A DNA stretch of 16,195 nucleotides from assembly GCA_938004075.1 (NCBI GenBank), contig CALKWP010000092.1, positions 1-16,195 on the forward strand. Direction: 5' to 3'. The position numbers and the translations under genes are program-made. Shown here piece after piece: positions 7,689 to 16,146 of this stretch (position 1 is its first letter; every line of letters starts with the position of its first letter). The stretch is from an uncultured Methanomassiliicoccales archaeon. Lineage in GTDB: Archaea > Thermoplasmatota > Thermoplasmata > SG8-5. The notes under the pieces are model-generated. The model was not told the DNA's origin, made no database searches, and worked only from the letters and a program-made list of their open reading frames with translations.

Positions 7689-9800
7689 ATGGATTTCGTA
7701 TACATTGCACCAGTGATAGCCCTTATCGCATTGGCTGTCGCCGGGATCTATGTGAAAATACTGATGGGAAAAAGCGCAGGAACGAAGGAGATGCAGGAAA
7801 TCTCCAAATCAATTCAGGAAGGTGCTGAAGCATACCTGAAGAAGGAATACTCATGGGTTGCAATATATTTTGTGATCGTAACAGTATTTCTCGCTATTCT
7901 GACCATTGTCAAGAATGACTTTGGAGCACCAATGCTCAACAAGTGGGTTCCGCTGACATTTATAATGGGCGGTATCTTCTCTGGGGCAGCTGGTTACCTG
8001 GGCATGATGGTGGCCACAAGAGCAAACGCAAGGACCACAAACGCAGCCAAGGAAAGCCTCAACAACGGACTGAAAGTTGCTTTCATGTCCGGAAGTGTTA
8101 TGGGCTTGACAGTGGTGGGCCTGGGATTGCTTGGAGTTAGTATCATTTACCTATTTTTCTTTGATCCCGCAGATCCTGTGATGAGCCTGGAGACAATGAT
8201 TGGATTTGGATTCGGCGCATCTTCAATCGCTCTGTTTGCTAGAGTCGGTGGCGGCATATTCACTAAAGCCGCCGATGTAGGCGCAGACCTTGTTGGAAAA
8301 GTAGAGGCAGGCATCCCTGAAGACGACCCGCGAAATCCAGCGGTTATCGCAGACAATGTCGGAGACAATGTCGGAGATGTAGCTGGCATGGGCGCAGATC
8401 TTTACGAAAGTTACGTCGGTGCGATAATCTCAGCAATGTCTCTTGGCGCAGCAGCAACACTCTTGGGAAGTTCATCGTTGCCGGATGAAGGCATTTACCT
8501 CCCGATGATTGTCGCTGCGTTTGGAATTGTCGCATCAATCATTGGCGGAATGCTTGTCAGGACCGGAGAAACCCCTGATCAATCCATTTTGCTGAAAGCC
8601 CTTAGGATGGGTACATATGGTGCAGCAATATGCGTTGGAATTCTATCTTACTTTGCGGTCATCTGGACAATTGGCTCCGAATATCTTGGAATCTTCTGGG
8701 CGATAATAATTGGTCTGGTTGCAGGTAACATCATTGGATTCTGCACTGAATATTACACTTCAGATATATACAAGCCAACAAAAGGAGTGGCGAAATCATC
8801 AAAAACAGGCCCAGCAACTGTAATAATCTCGGGATTGTCTGTTGGAATGAGCTCCACTGCAATACCTGTTATCACCGTTGGCGTCTCCATAATAATCAGC
8901 TATTTCGTTGCCGGTGGTGCGGATAACTTAGAACTTGGACTTTATGGCATATCAATCGCTGCAGTCGGAATGCTTTCCACACTTGGTGTGACACTTGCAA
9001 CTGACGCATACGGACCAGTTGCAGACAATGCTGGAGGGTTGGCTGAAATGACCCACCAGGATGCCGAAGTCAGGAAGAGAACTGATGCATTGGATTCGCT
9101 TGGGAACACCACTGCCGCAACAGGAAAGGGCTTCGCTATCGGCTCGGCTGCGCTTACAGCCATGGCACTGCTCGCGGTTTACAATGATGCTTCAAGAAGA
9201 GCAGTTACCACATTGCCCAATCTTGGAATCATGAACCCGGAGTTGCTTGTAGGGCTCTTCATTGGCGCTATGCTCCCATTCCTGTTCTGCGCAATGACCA
9301 TGTCAGCCGTTGGAAAGGCTGCGGGAAAGATTGTCGAGGAGGTCAGAAGGCAATTCAAGGAGATCCCTGGCCTTCTCGAGGGAAAGCCTGGAGTCAAGGC
9401 GGATTACAAGTCTGCCGTGAGCATATCCACAGAATCCGCTTTGAAGCAAATGATAATGCCTTCTGTACTGGCGATAATATCGCCAATACTTGTTGGCGTA
9501 TTCCTGGGCGTCCCTGGCGTCATGGGTTTGCTTGTTGGGTCTCTGGCAACCGGCTTCACCCTTGCAGTTATGATGGCAACGGCTGGCGGCGCATGGGACA
9601 ACGCCAAGAAATATGTGGAAAGAGGAAACTACGGCGGCAAGGGCAGCAAATGCCACAAGGCCACAGTTGTCGGTGACACAGTCGGTGACCCATTCAAAGA
9701 CACCTCTGGCCCAAGCATAAACATCCTGATAAAACTGATGTCCTGGGTTGCATTGCTCACCGTTGCGTTCATCATAGCAGCCAACCAGATGCTCTTCTGA
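7689..9800 (+). CDS. hppA: Membrane-bound ion-translocating pyrophosphatase, K+-dependent class
   Basis: 703 residues with the many hydrophobic segments expected of the 16-helix family. It hydrolyses PPi to pump H+ or Na+ across the membrane. Substrate/Mg motifs are intact: DNVGDNVGD (D222, D226, D230) followed by GMGADLYE (D237, E240), DAYGPVADNAGG (from D439), and VGDTVGDPFKD near the C-terminus (D663, D667, D671). In GNTTAATGKG the sites that discriminate the classes are Ala476 and Gly479, as in K+-dependent enzymes (Lys in K+-independent ones). The semi-conserved gate Glu is in the ADLYE position used by Na+-PPases and some H+-PPases, so the ion is not settled. An in-frame GTG at 7680 coincides with the predicted transcription start and is an alternative start. 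Confidence 0.96.
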   Translation: MDFVYIAPVIALIALAVAGIYVKILMGKSAGTKEMQEISKSIQEGAEAYLKKEYSWVAIYFVIVTVFLAILTIVKNDFGAPMLNKWVPLTFIMGGIFSGAAGYLGMMVATRANARTTNAAKESLNNGLKVAFMSGSVMGLTVVGLGLLGVSIIYLFFFDPADPVMSLETMIGFGFGASSIALFARVGGGIFTKAADVGADLVGKVEAGIPEDDPRNPAVIADNVGDNVGDVAGMGADLYESYVGAIISAMSLGAAATLLGSSSLPDEGIYLPMIVAAFGIVASIIGGMLVRTGETPDQSILLKALRMGTYGAAICVGILSYFAVIWTIGSEYLGIFWAIIIGLVAGNIIGFCTEYYTSDIYKPTKGVAKSSKTGPATVIISGLSVGMSSTAIPVITVGVSIIISYFVAGGADNLELGLYGISIAAVGMLSTLGVTLATDAYGPVADNAGGLAEMTHQDAEVRKRTDALDSLGNTTAATGKGFAIGSAALTAMALLAVYNDASRRAVTTLPNLGIMNPELLVGLFIGAMLPFLFCAMTMSAVGKAAGKIVEEVRRQFKEIPGLLEGKPGVKADYKSAVSISTESALKQMIMPSVLAIISPILVGVFLGVPGVMGLLVGSLATGFTLAVMMATAGGAWDNAKKYVERGNYGGKGSKCHKATVVGDTVGDPFKDTSGPSINILIKLMSWVALLTVAFIIAANQMLF

Positions 9801-9891
9801 GCAATACCGCCTGATATCCCTCTCATAAATGAGGTCAGAATCGGCCATGCTAGGTGACGTTAGGATACTGGGGCATATAGGCCAGTACTGC

Positions 9892-9905
9892 TCTATCACG
9901 ATAGA
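9892..9905. repeat. Short palindrome between candidate TATA box and start of the M20 gene
   Basis: TCTATC-AC-GATAGA is a perfect 6-base inverted repeat. A TATA-like GCATATAG lies at 9873-9880, so the palindrome would fall just upstream of the transcription start of the gene at 9942. It could be an operator. The rest of the 9801-9941 gap shows no gene. Confidence 0.3.
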
Positions 9906-9941
9906 ATGAACTTGACATGGCCTTGGAGGCAATGAGAGAAT

Positions 9942-11036
9942 ATGGATGTTATTGACCTGACGAAAACCCTGGTCTCGATACCGAGCATCCTGGGAAATAC
10001 CTCCCAGATTGAGGAATTCGTACTTTCCCGATTGGAAAAAGTTGGTTCTTCCCAGGTTGAGCTGGTCCCGGTTGGAAATCTTGGCAACAACGTCCTTGCA
10101 AGCGTTATCCACGATGAGAAACTTCCAACCATCATGATAAACGGACACTTAGACACTGTGGACATTTGCAAAGGCTGGACGAGGGACCCATTCAAATCCT
10201 TTCAGGACGGAGACAGATTGTACGGCCTTGGGAGCGCAGACATGAAATCCGGGGTCGCTCTCGGAATGCTTGCATTTGAAAAACTGGCAAAATCGAGCAA
10301 AGCCAACGTTATCTATGCTGGCTCGATTGATGAGGAAGGTGATTCTGCAGGGGCATTCGCTCTCCTGGAAAGGGGCATTAAAGCGGACCTGTGCCTAATA
10401 CCGGAACCTTCCGGAGGTTCGCTCATGATGGGATGTCGTGGCCGCGTTGTCTTCGATGTTAGCGTTAGGGGCGCCAGCGCTCACGGCTCAAGGCCTGAGC
10501 AGGGCGTAAATGCGATAACCGAGGCAGGGAGATTCGCATGCGCGCTGGAACGATTGCCGCTCATGACAGATGATAAATTGGGCAAGGGCTCTTTCTGCCC
10601 GCTTGAGATAAGCGGCGGCACCAGGACGCTCTTGATCGCCAGTTCCTGCAGGCTCAAGATTGACAGGCACCATGTCAGGGGCGAGGACCAGACCCAGATG
10701 CTTCAGCAATTGAAAGAAATGGTGACTGTGCTCAATAGCCATGCGACTTTCGACATCACCTACCTGGCTTCAAGGCCCACGCCATTCCTGGAGCCATACC
10801 TCACCGCCAACGAAGGACTGGCCAAAATCTTCACTGATGCGGTCGGCGGAAAATTCACATATGGAAAGTCAGTCGGCGACTACAATGCATTCTCGAAGCG
10901 CATTCCGACAGTGGTCTATGGGCCGCATGGGGAGAACTGGCATGCGCCAGATGAATGGGTGAGCATCAGATCGATTCTGGAATGCCAGACAGGCTATGAA
11001 CGTTTCATGTCATCACTGCAAAGCACACCCGGATAA
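9942..11036 (+). CDS. M20 family metallopeptidase / deacylase (ArgE/DapE/CPG2-like)
   Basis: 364 residues. Two-metal site residues are all visible: GHLDT (H69, with D71), GSADMKSG (D100, bridging ligand), DEEG (E131 as likely base, E132 ligand), PEPSG (E155) and NWHAPDEW (H334). The central insert GCRGRVVFDVSVRGASAHGS is the M20 dimerisation domain. Members remove acyl or amino-acid groups in arginine or lysine synthesis (acetylornithine, succinyl-DAP, LysK substrates) or cleave small peptides, and the sequence alone does not choose between these. No biosynthetic partner genes lie beside it. ATG at 9942; a GGAGG 12 bases upstream is a rather distant ribosome site. Cytosolic, no signal peptide. 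Confidence 0.88.
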   Translation: MDVIDLTKTLVSIPSILGNTSQIEEFVLSRLEKVGSSQVELVPVGNLGNNVLASVIHDEKLPTIMINGHLDTVDICKGWTRDPFKSFQDGDRLYGLGSADMKSGVALGMLAFEKLAKSSKANVIYAGSIDEEGDSAGAFALLERGIKADLCLIPEPSGGSLMMGCRGRVVFDVSVRGASAHGSRPEQGVNAITEAGRFACALERLPLMTDDKLGKGSFCPLEISGGTRTLLIASSCRLKIDRHHVRGEDQTQMLQQLKEMVTVLNSHATFDITYLASRPTPFLEPYLTANEGLAKIFTDAVGGKFTYGKSVGDYNAFSKRIPTVVYGPHGENWHAPDEWVSIRSILECQTGYERFMSSLQSTPG

Positions 11037-11077
11037 TGCTGGCTTTGAGTAGAAAGTGGCTTAATCGCATCACAACC

Positions 11078-11085
11078 ATTTTATG
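11078..11085 (+). promoter_or_regulatory. Candidate TATA box of the KaiC-like gene
   Basis: ATTTTATG lies about 37 bases upstream of the ATG at 11119, predicting a leader of about a dozen bases that carries GTGAGA. Because this element includes the in-frame ATG at 11083, the upstream start is unlikely to be used. Confidence 0.4.
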
Positions 11086-11118
11086 AACCTTCCGCCATTA
11101 TTCCTCTGTTGTGAGAAC

Positions 11119-11820
11119 ATGGAAAGGATAAAAACATACATACACGGAATGGACGAGATACTTGAAGGCGGGATACCTCACGGCCATATTGTACTTCTCG
11201 CGGGCGAACCAGGCACTTTCAAGAGCTCAGTCGCGTTCAACATAATATACAATAATGTCCTGCATGAAAATCACATCGCATGCTACATAACCCTGGAACA
11301 GGGAAGGGAAAGCCTCATCCAGCAGATGTCGCGCATGGGCATGAATCTGGAGGAAGTGGGAAACAATCTCAGCATCGTGGACCTGGCGCTGATAAGGAAG
11401 AATCTGGAGAAGCTCGGCCAGCAATCATGGATGCAGATTTTCAAGACATATGCCAGCAATTTGAAGGAGAACATAGATTACTCGATACTGGTGATTGATT
11501 CGCTTCCGGTTCTCACAATGCTTGCGGAATTTTCAAATCCAAGAGCGGAGTTGTTCCATTTCTTCGAATGGCTCAGGGAGATGAAGATTACCTGCATTCT
11601 CATCTCGGAGATGAAGGCCGGGCATGAGGATTATTCGCTGATGGGCGAAGATTTTCTATCCGATGGCATAATTCACCTGAAGATGGAGAAGGTCGGTGAC
11701 GTGAACATCCAGAGAAGGGTGAGAGTTGTGAAGATGAGGTCGACAAACCACAGCTCGGATTATTTCACTCTGTTATTCGGGAAGACAGGATTCACTGCAA
11801 CGCGGGTAATAAGCGAGTAG
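11119..11820 (+). CDS. Single-domain KaiC/RadA-like RecA-superfamily ATPase
   Basis: 233 residues. It opens with the family pattern IHGMDEILEGGIPHGHIVLLAG. Walker A is GEPGTFKS (29-36). The catalytic-Glu strand is ITLEQG (E60). Walker B is ILVIDS (123-128). SDGIIHLKM and RRVRVVKMRSTNH close the fold. Archaea hold many such KaiC-like proteins; most have no proven role, and some bind partners in signalling, motility or DNA repair. The second Glu of the usual KaiC EE pair is Gln61. An in-frame ATG at 11083 would add 12 residues, but the conserved region begins at once after 11119 and a short ribosome-site-like GTGAGA precedes it. The next gene starts five bases after the stop, so the two are probably co-expressed. 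Confidence 0.85.
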   Translation: MERIKTYIHGMDEILEGGIPHGHIVLLAGEPGTFKSSVAFNIIYNNVLHENHIACYITLEQGRESLIQQMSRMGMNLEEVGNNLSIVDLALIRKNLEKLGQQSWMQIFKTYASNLKENIDYSILVIDSLPVLTMLAEFSNPRAELFHFFEWLREMKITCILISEMKAGHEDYSLMGEDFLSDGIIHLKMEKVGDVNIQRRVRVVKMRSTNHSSDYFTLLFGKTGFTATRVISE

Positions 11821-11825
11821 GTACC

Positions 11826-12080
11826 ATGAGAAAGGCTGTTCCCGCTGTCGCATTGGGCCTTGGTCTGGCATCATACTGTTTCCTGCTTCTGGTGTCCAGG
11901 GAAGCGACAATAGGGTCGCTTATGATGCTGGGAATGATGTCACTGGCCATAATTTCACTCTCGTTATGGATACTATGGTCCACGAAGATAGAGACAGTCC
12001 AGGAACCGGCCCCACAATCCCAAACGCAGAATCCGGCTCAAAAACCGGAAACCGAGATGTACCTGGAAATAACGGAATGA
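11826..12080 (+). CDS. Small two-helix membrane protein, unknown function
   Basis: 84 residues, family not recognised. Two hydrophobic helices are visible (about 7-23 and 30-52). They are joined by a short turn (SREATIG) and followed by a soluble tail rich in Pro, Gln and Glu (from ~55). The first helix is weakly like a signal anchor (MRK then hydrophobic). It starts five bases after the KaiC-like gene, with TAGGT from that gene's stop as a possible ribosome site. It could tether the ATPase or sense at the membrane, which is a guess from adjacency. Its stop lies 27 bases from the convergent end of the Kae1 gene. Confidence 0.6.
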   Translation: MRKAVPAVALGLGLASYCFLLLVSREATIGSLMMLGMMSLAIISLSLWILWSTKIETVQEPAPQSQTQNPAQKPETEMYLEITE

Positions 12081-12107
12081 TTTTGGCATCCAATCAGGAT
12101 TTCATTA

Positions 12108-13097
12108 TCAAATCCACGTAACAACCACGTCATCGGTCCTGAACCTCTGATTTATCATGGTCTCCTCCATGCTCATGCGAATCCCAGCATTGTGCATGAG
12201 AAGCCCGGTCCAGGCGATCATGGCTCCGTTGTCAGAGCATAGCGAAGGCGGAGGGACGAAGCATTTCGCGCCTCTCTCCTTGCACATTGTCTCAACCATT
12301 TCCACAAGCCTCCTGTTCCTGACAACTCCGCCCCCCAGGAGAACCTCTTTCTTCCCTAGATGGGCCATTGCCCTTTCAGTGACCTCGACCAGCATTGCAA
12401 AAGCCGTTTCCTGAATGGAGATGCAGATATCCTCAATCGGCTCGCTTCCCTTTTTCTGGAGGGCAGCGGTCAGGATTCCCGAGAAAGACACATCCATTCC
12501 CTTCACGGAATATGGAAGATGAATCATGTTGCGGCCTTTTGCGGCAATCTTCTCTAAGCTAGGGCCGGCTGGGAATGGCATGCCAATGTCCCTGCCGAAC
12601 TTGTCCAGCATGTTGCCGAGGCCGATATCCATTGTCTCCCCGAAAACGCGATAACGCCCGTTGGCATAGGAAATTACCTGGGTGTTTCCCCCTGAAACAT
12701 AGAGAAGCACCGGGTCATTGCATTTGCATACTGCCCTGCCAATCTCCAGATGGGCGATGCAATGATTCACACCGATGAGCGGGACGTCCAGCGTCAGCGC
12801 CAGTGTCCTAGCGGCGGTTGCGGCGGTCCTGAGGCATGGGCCAAGGCCAGGGCCCTGAGAGAACGCTATGAGGGATATGTCCGCCTTTGAGATTCCGGCC
12901 TTCAAAATGGCTTTCTTTATCACGTCACCAGCATGCTCGGTGTGATGGTTAGCGGCCTCACGAGGGTGGATACCTCCCTCCTCGGGTGTGTACATTATGA
13001 ACTCGTTAGCCAGCACGTTAGCCGAATCATCGACTATGCCCACTCCGAAAGTGTGGGCTGTACCCTCTATCCCAAGACAGATGCCTCTTGAAGCCAA
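12108..13097 (-). CDS. kae1: tRNA N6-threonylcarbamoyladenosine synthesis protein Kae1 (TsaD family)
   Basis: 329 residues, the stand-alone length. Kae1 is the catalytic subunit of KEOPS, which transfers threonylcarbamoyl to A37 of ANN-decoding tRNAs. Seen: LGIEGTAHTFGVG at the N-terminus, IHPREAANHH, metal ligands H112 and H116 in NHCIAHLEIG, YVSGGNT (133-139), DKFGR, the GGGVVRNRRL stretch, and D289 in CSDNGAMIAW. Many archaea fuse Kae1 to the kinase Bud32. Here translation ends right after RTDDVVVTW, just where a Bud32 part would begin, so Bud32 must be separate. The start is TTG at 13097, supported by GAGGT six bases upstream and by the family N-terminus. It follows the glutaredoxin-like gene by 42 bases. 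Confidence 0.95.
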   Translation of the reverse strand: MASRGICLGIEGTAHTFGVGIVDDSANVLANEFIMYTPEEGGIHPREAANHHTEHAGDVIKKAILKAGISKADISLIAFSQGPGLGPCLRTAATAARTLALTLDVPLIGVNHCIAHLEIGRAVCKCNDPVLLYVSGGNTQVISYANGRYRVFGETMDIGLGNMLDKFGRDIGMPFPAGPSLEKIAAKGRNMIHLPYSVKGMDVSFSGILTAALQKKGSEPIEDICISIQETAFAMLVEVTERAMAHLGKKEVLLGGGVVRNRRLVEMVETMCKERGAKCFVPPPSLCSDNGAMIAWTGLLMHNAGIRMSMEETMINQRFRTDDVVVTWI

Positions 13098-13139
13098 ATC
13101 TGAACCTCTGTATGCGCAGGGAAAGAAGAACTGAATAAT

Positions 13140-13385
13140 TTACTTTTGTTCGCTTGCGACTTCCCTCATCTTGTTCTTTATCTTGATGGCGCCCTCGACA
13201 ACCTCTTCGCCGACGACAAGAATCGGGGTGTATTTTTCAAGCAACTCATGATACGCGGCATGGGCCATACCCTCGGTAGTGGTCATGTCCAAAATCTTGA
13301 TGTCCAGGTTCTCCGGAATCCTGGCCTTTACATAGTCGCATTTCTCGCAGTCTGGCTTGGTGAATAACAACACTTCCGATGTCAT
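13140..13385 (-). CDS. Glutaredoxin/thioredoxin-like small redox protein
   Basis: 81 residues. Thioredoxin-fold pattern: beta strand EVLLFTKPDC, a CEKC redox motif (C13, C16), a central helix, and the cis-Pro site TP (T53-P54) before ILVVGEEVVEGA. It resembles short archaeal glutaredoxins or NrdH-like proteins; the electron donor and target are unknown. ATG at 13385 has GAGGG upstream, and a good TATA element lies at 13420-13429. It is probably transcribed together with kae1. Confidence 0.8.
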   Translation of the reverse strand: MTSEVLLFTKPDCEKCDYVKARIPENLDIKILDMTTTEGMAHAAYHELLEKYTPILVVGEEVVEGAIKIKNKMREVASEQK

Positions 13386-13419
13386 GAGCGCATCCCTCTG
13401 CAGGGGTATATCGGAATCG

Positions 13420-13429
13420 CTTTAAATCC
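13420..13429 (-). promoter_or_regulatory. TATA box of the glutaredoxin-kae1 unit
   Basis: Minus-strand GGATTTAAAG lies about 39 bases upstream of the ATG at 13385, predicting a start near 13398 and a leader of about 12 bases containing GAGGG. The element matches the archaeal TATA consensus well. It sits in the short gap after the immunity-like gene. Confidence 0.55.
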
Positions 13430-13439
13430 TTTTTCATCG

Positions 13440-13895
13440 TCAGATTTTCCTGTTAAATCTTGCACTCAGAACAAGATCCTTGATATCGGGCGGCAGACAT
13501 GAATCCTGCCATTCCCTCTCAGCATCAACAGAACCTCCGGCAGCCATCACAGCCTTTAGAGCGTACCAGGCTGCGCCCAGTGAATGGTCGGCCATGTGGG
13601 CGGTTGCGACAGCCTGGCCAACGGAGCGCGCCACAAAAACCGCGACATTGCCGTCGGATTCCCTTGCAGCGGCATGAGCGCCAACCGAAGCTTTGATGGC
13701 CTCGCCCACGGCTGCCTCACCCAGGGGCCAGCGCCTGGCCACGTCCAGCGCATGAATCAGCCGCGAATCGACTTTTCTTTCCAAGAACGGGAGGACATGC
13801 TGCGAGCAACCGAGGGCCCATTCCATCAGCTGATAATGCTGTTCCTTTTTCAGGGGGCCGCCCCGGTGCTCGGCTATGAAGCGAGTGTCGCGCAT
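13440..13895 (-). CDS. Putative immunity protein, Imm5-like
   Basis: 151 residues. The opening MRDTRFIAEHRGGPLKKEQH, followed by HVLPFLE, RRWPLGEAAVGEA, AHAAARES, GQAVATAHMADHSLGAA and a C-terminal PPDIKDLVLSARF, resembles by recall the all-helical, Ala-rich Imm5 family annotated as putative immunity proteins in bacterial polymorphic toxin systems. No toxin gene is seen beside it. An in-frame TTG at 13922 would add nine residues and directly follow the stop of the upstream gene. I choose the ATG at 13895 because AGGA lies just before it and family members begin at this motif. Function is inferred from family naming only; it may do something else in archaea. Transfer from bacteria is plausible. 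Confidence 0.65.
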   Translation of the reverse strand: MRDTRFIAEHRGGPLKKEQHYQLMEWALGCSQHVLPFLERKVDSRLIHALDVARRWPLGEAAVGEAIKASVGAHAAARESDGNVAVFVARSVGQAVATAHMADHSLGAAWYALKAVMAAGGSVDAEREWQDSCLPPDIKDLVLSARFNRKI

Positions 13896-13922
13896 CTTGG
13901 TTCCTGTGTGTAAGGGTCGCAA

Positions 13923-14231
13923 TCACGAACTTTCGCCGGCTGGCCTCATCAGCCTGGTGCTGACATTATCAACCAATCGACTCGTCTGGAACAGGCCCTT
14001 CCGCCATTCCGCATCCTCGAACAATGCAGCGTGCTGCGCCATATTCTCGAACTCGATGGTCATCATGATATGGCCCAGGCCATCCGACCAAACATTCAGC
14101 TTCGCATTTAGCTTCTCGCAGGCGTCCATGACCCTGCAGCTCTGTCCCTCATCGAAAATGTATTTCAGATATCTCGCGTGCGCCTGTTCATCCTTGGGGA
14201 TGTCGTATTCCATTGACCAAAGCACTGGCAT
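13923..14231 (-). CDS. Small dimeric alpha-beta barrel-like protein, unknown function
   Basis: 102 residues, cytosolic. The pattern of two beta-alpha-beta units is visible: VLWSMEYDI, the helix HARYLKYIFDEG, LNAKLNVWSDGLGHIMMTIEFENM, then a helix with FEDAEWRKGLF. This fits the ferredoxin-like dimeric barrel superfamily that includes NIPSNAP-type and monooxygenase-like proteins, but no catalytic residues can be named. ATG at 14231 is preceded by GGAGG nine bases upstream. Its stop directly abuts the TTG alternative start of the Imm5-like gene, so the two form a likely operon. Confidence 0.55.
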   Translation of the reverse strand: MPVLWSMEYDIPKDEQAHARYLKYIFDEGQSCRVMDACEKLNAKLNVWSDGLGHIMMTIEFENMAQHAALFEDAEWRKGLFQTSRLVDNVSTRLMRPAGESS

Positions 14232-14326
14232 AGGTTCATTCCTCCATAAATTATCTGATTATTGTTCTACAACATCAATGCATTGGTGCAGTAAATAGAT
14301 TTTGGAAATGCGATTGATAACATTAG

Positions 14327-16146
14327 CTATAATGGACATTCTTCAATCTCACTCATCAGCTTTTTGCATCTGGCGATATTCCTCTCGTCCTTATTTTTCT
14401 CATACCCGACCAAAGCCCTTTCGAGATATTGCCTGGCTCTGGCATGATCGCCTGCCTTTTTCCAGTAGCTTCCAAGGCTGAGGCAGGCATCGAATATCTG
14501 GTTGTGGTTGATTTCTTCCATGATTGCTAAAGAAGACTCCAGGCTCTTCCGCGCCTCCTCCATCTGGTCAAGGTCCGTTTGGGCTGCGCCGATGTTGAAA
14601 AGGCTCATGGCCTCGCCCTCTCTGGTGCCCATATCCTTTGATAGGGCCAGCGACTTCAATGCGATTTCCAGCCCTGACTCAGGGTCTCCCTGCAATGAAT
14701 AAAGTTCGCACAATCCATTGTAACAGAATATGCACTCATACTTCAGGCTGTTCTTCTCGCAGATATCCAGCGCCTCGGTGAGTATCCCTATTGACTTCGC
14801 GTATTCTCCTCTGAGGTAATACGCCATATTTAGATTTATAAGGGATATCGCCAGCCCCCGCTGGTCACCAATCTGCTTCTCGATTGCGATGCTCTTTTCC
14901 AGTATCGGAATCGCGTCGTCGGGCTTTCCCATGCTCAGATGGACAGATGCAATGTTGGTGAGGGTGCTGGCATGCCCCAGCTTGTCTCCAAGCTTTGCGT
15001 CCGTCTCACAGCTGGTTGTATAATATTCCAGGGCTTTTTCCCATTCACCTGTTCTTGCCAGGACATTGCCAATGTTGTTCTGGGATGCGGCAACACCCGA
15101 TATATCGCCAATCTCGGTGCGGATAGCCACTGCCTTTTCGAAGTGGGTCCTTGCTTCAGGGAATTCTCCCTTGTGCAGGTACACAGAGCCAAGCAGGTGC
15201 TCGACCATTCCGAGGTCGCTTTTGCTTCCGTGCCTTTCTGCGGAACTTGCTGACTTGGACAGATTTTCTATTGCGCAAGGGTAATCCCCCTGTCGCATCT
15301 GGATCCGGCCAATTGACATGAGCAATCTGGCCTCTGCTGGATTATCCTCGCCAGATAGCACATCCAGACCTTTGGCTGCCTCTTCCCTGGCTTTGTCATA
15401 ATCAGATAATTTTTCATAAGAATCGGCAATTTTTCTGTGCATTTCAGCCCGAGCGGCATTTTCATCGAAGCACTCCATAGCAGCCGAGTAATGAATGATG
15501 GCGCTTTTGCAATCGCTCCTAATGAAACATAGGTCGCCCATGCGGTCGTGCAGCATGGCTGTTTTTGCTTTGTCATTTCTGCAAGCGGGCAATGCCTTTC
15601 CATAATAATCAAGTGCCTGTTCCGCCGCAAAGCTGGATTCCGCCTTTTCGCCAGCACGGATGCAATATGCAAGGGTTTTTGGATGATCCGAAGTGTTCGA
15701 GAAATGCCTGGCCAGCTCAAAAATCACCTCATCCTGATTTCCCGCGAAATTGGTTTCATAATAATTTCCTAGTTCCCTGTGATACTTTGCCTTCCATCTG
15801 GGGGATATGGAATTATAGACCACTTCCTGGAACAATCCATGGCTGAAACTACCTTTTCCATCCTTGAATTGGACTATTCCAGTGGCGTTGAGCGCCTGGA
15901 TGCCGGTTCCAGAGACCCCCAGTAATGATACGCCACTCAGGACCGGCATATCAAAACCCCTTCCTATGCAGGATGCAACTTCAGCAACCAAAAGGGTATC
16001 CGGGGAAAGAGTGTCAAGCCTGCTGGATATGAGGTCCTCGACCGTGTCGGGCAGCGAGATGTTCATCTCATTGAATACATAGCCGCCATCGCCTTGAGTT
16101 ATCGCTTCGGAATCCCTCAGGTGCCTTGCAAGTTCCAGGGCGAAGA
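14327..16146 (-). CDS. ATPase-TPR signalling protein, 5'-truncated
   Basis: The frame is open from the contig end to the stop at 14327, about 606 residues, and lacks its N-terminus. The visible start, ALELARHLRDSEAI then ISLPDTVEDLISSRLDTLSPDTLLVAEVASCIGRGF, is the end of an AAA_16-type STAND ATPase with its winged-helix part, as in proteins linked to adenylate cyclases or LuxR-like regulators. From about residue 130 (counted from an internal Met at 16066) to 575 there are about eleven TPR units with a ~40-residue period, with GDY/GEW/GEF...A turns. The P-loop should lie in the missing part. The Met at 16066 is internal, not the start, because the upstream frame is also family-like. The last bases before 16147 are genuine; beyond that is adapter. 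Confidence 0.85.

Noticed and set aside
9822..9833. CTCAT-AA-ATGAG inverted repeat after the pyrophosphatase stop as a terminator
   Set aside because: The stem is only five bases with a two-base loop and no following T run.
9303..10148. 281-codon open frame on the minus strand across the pyrophosphatase and M20 genes
   Set aside because: It runs antisense to two genes with clear family motifs and shows no domain pattern of its own. It is a shadow frame.
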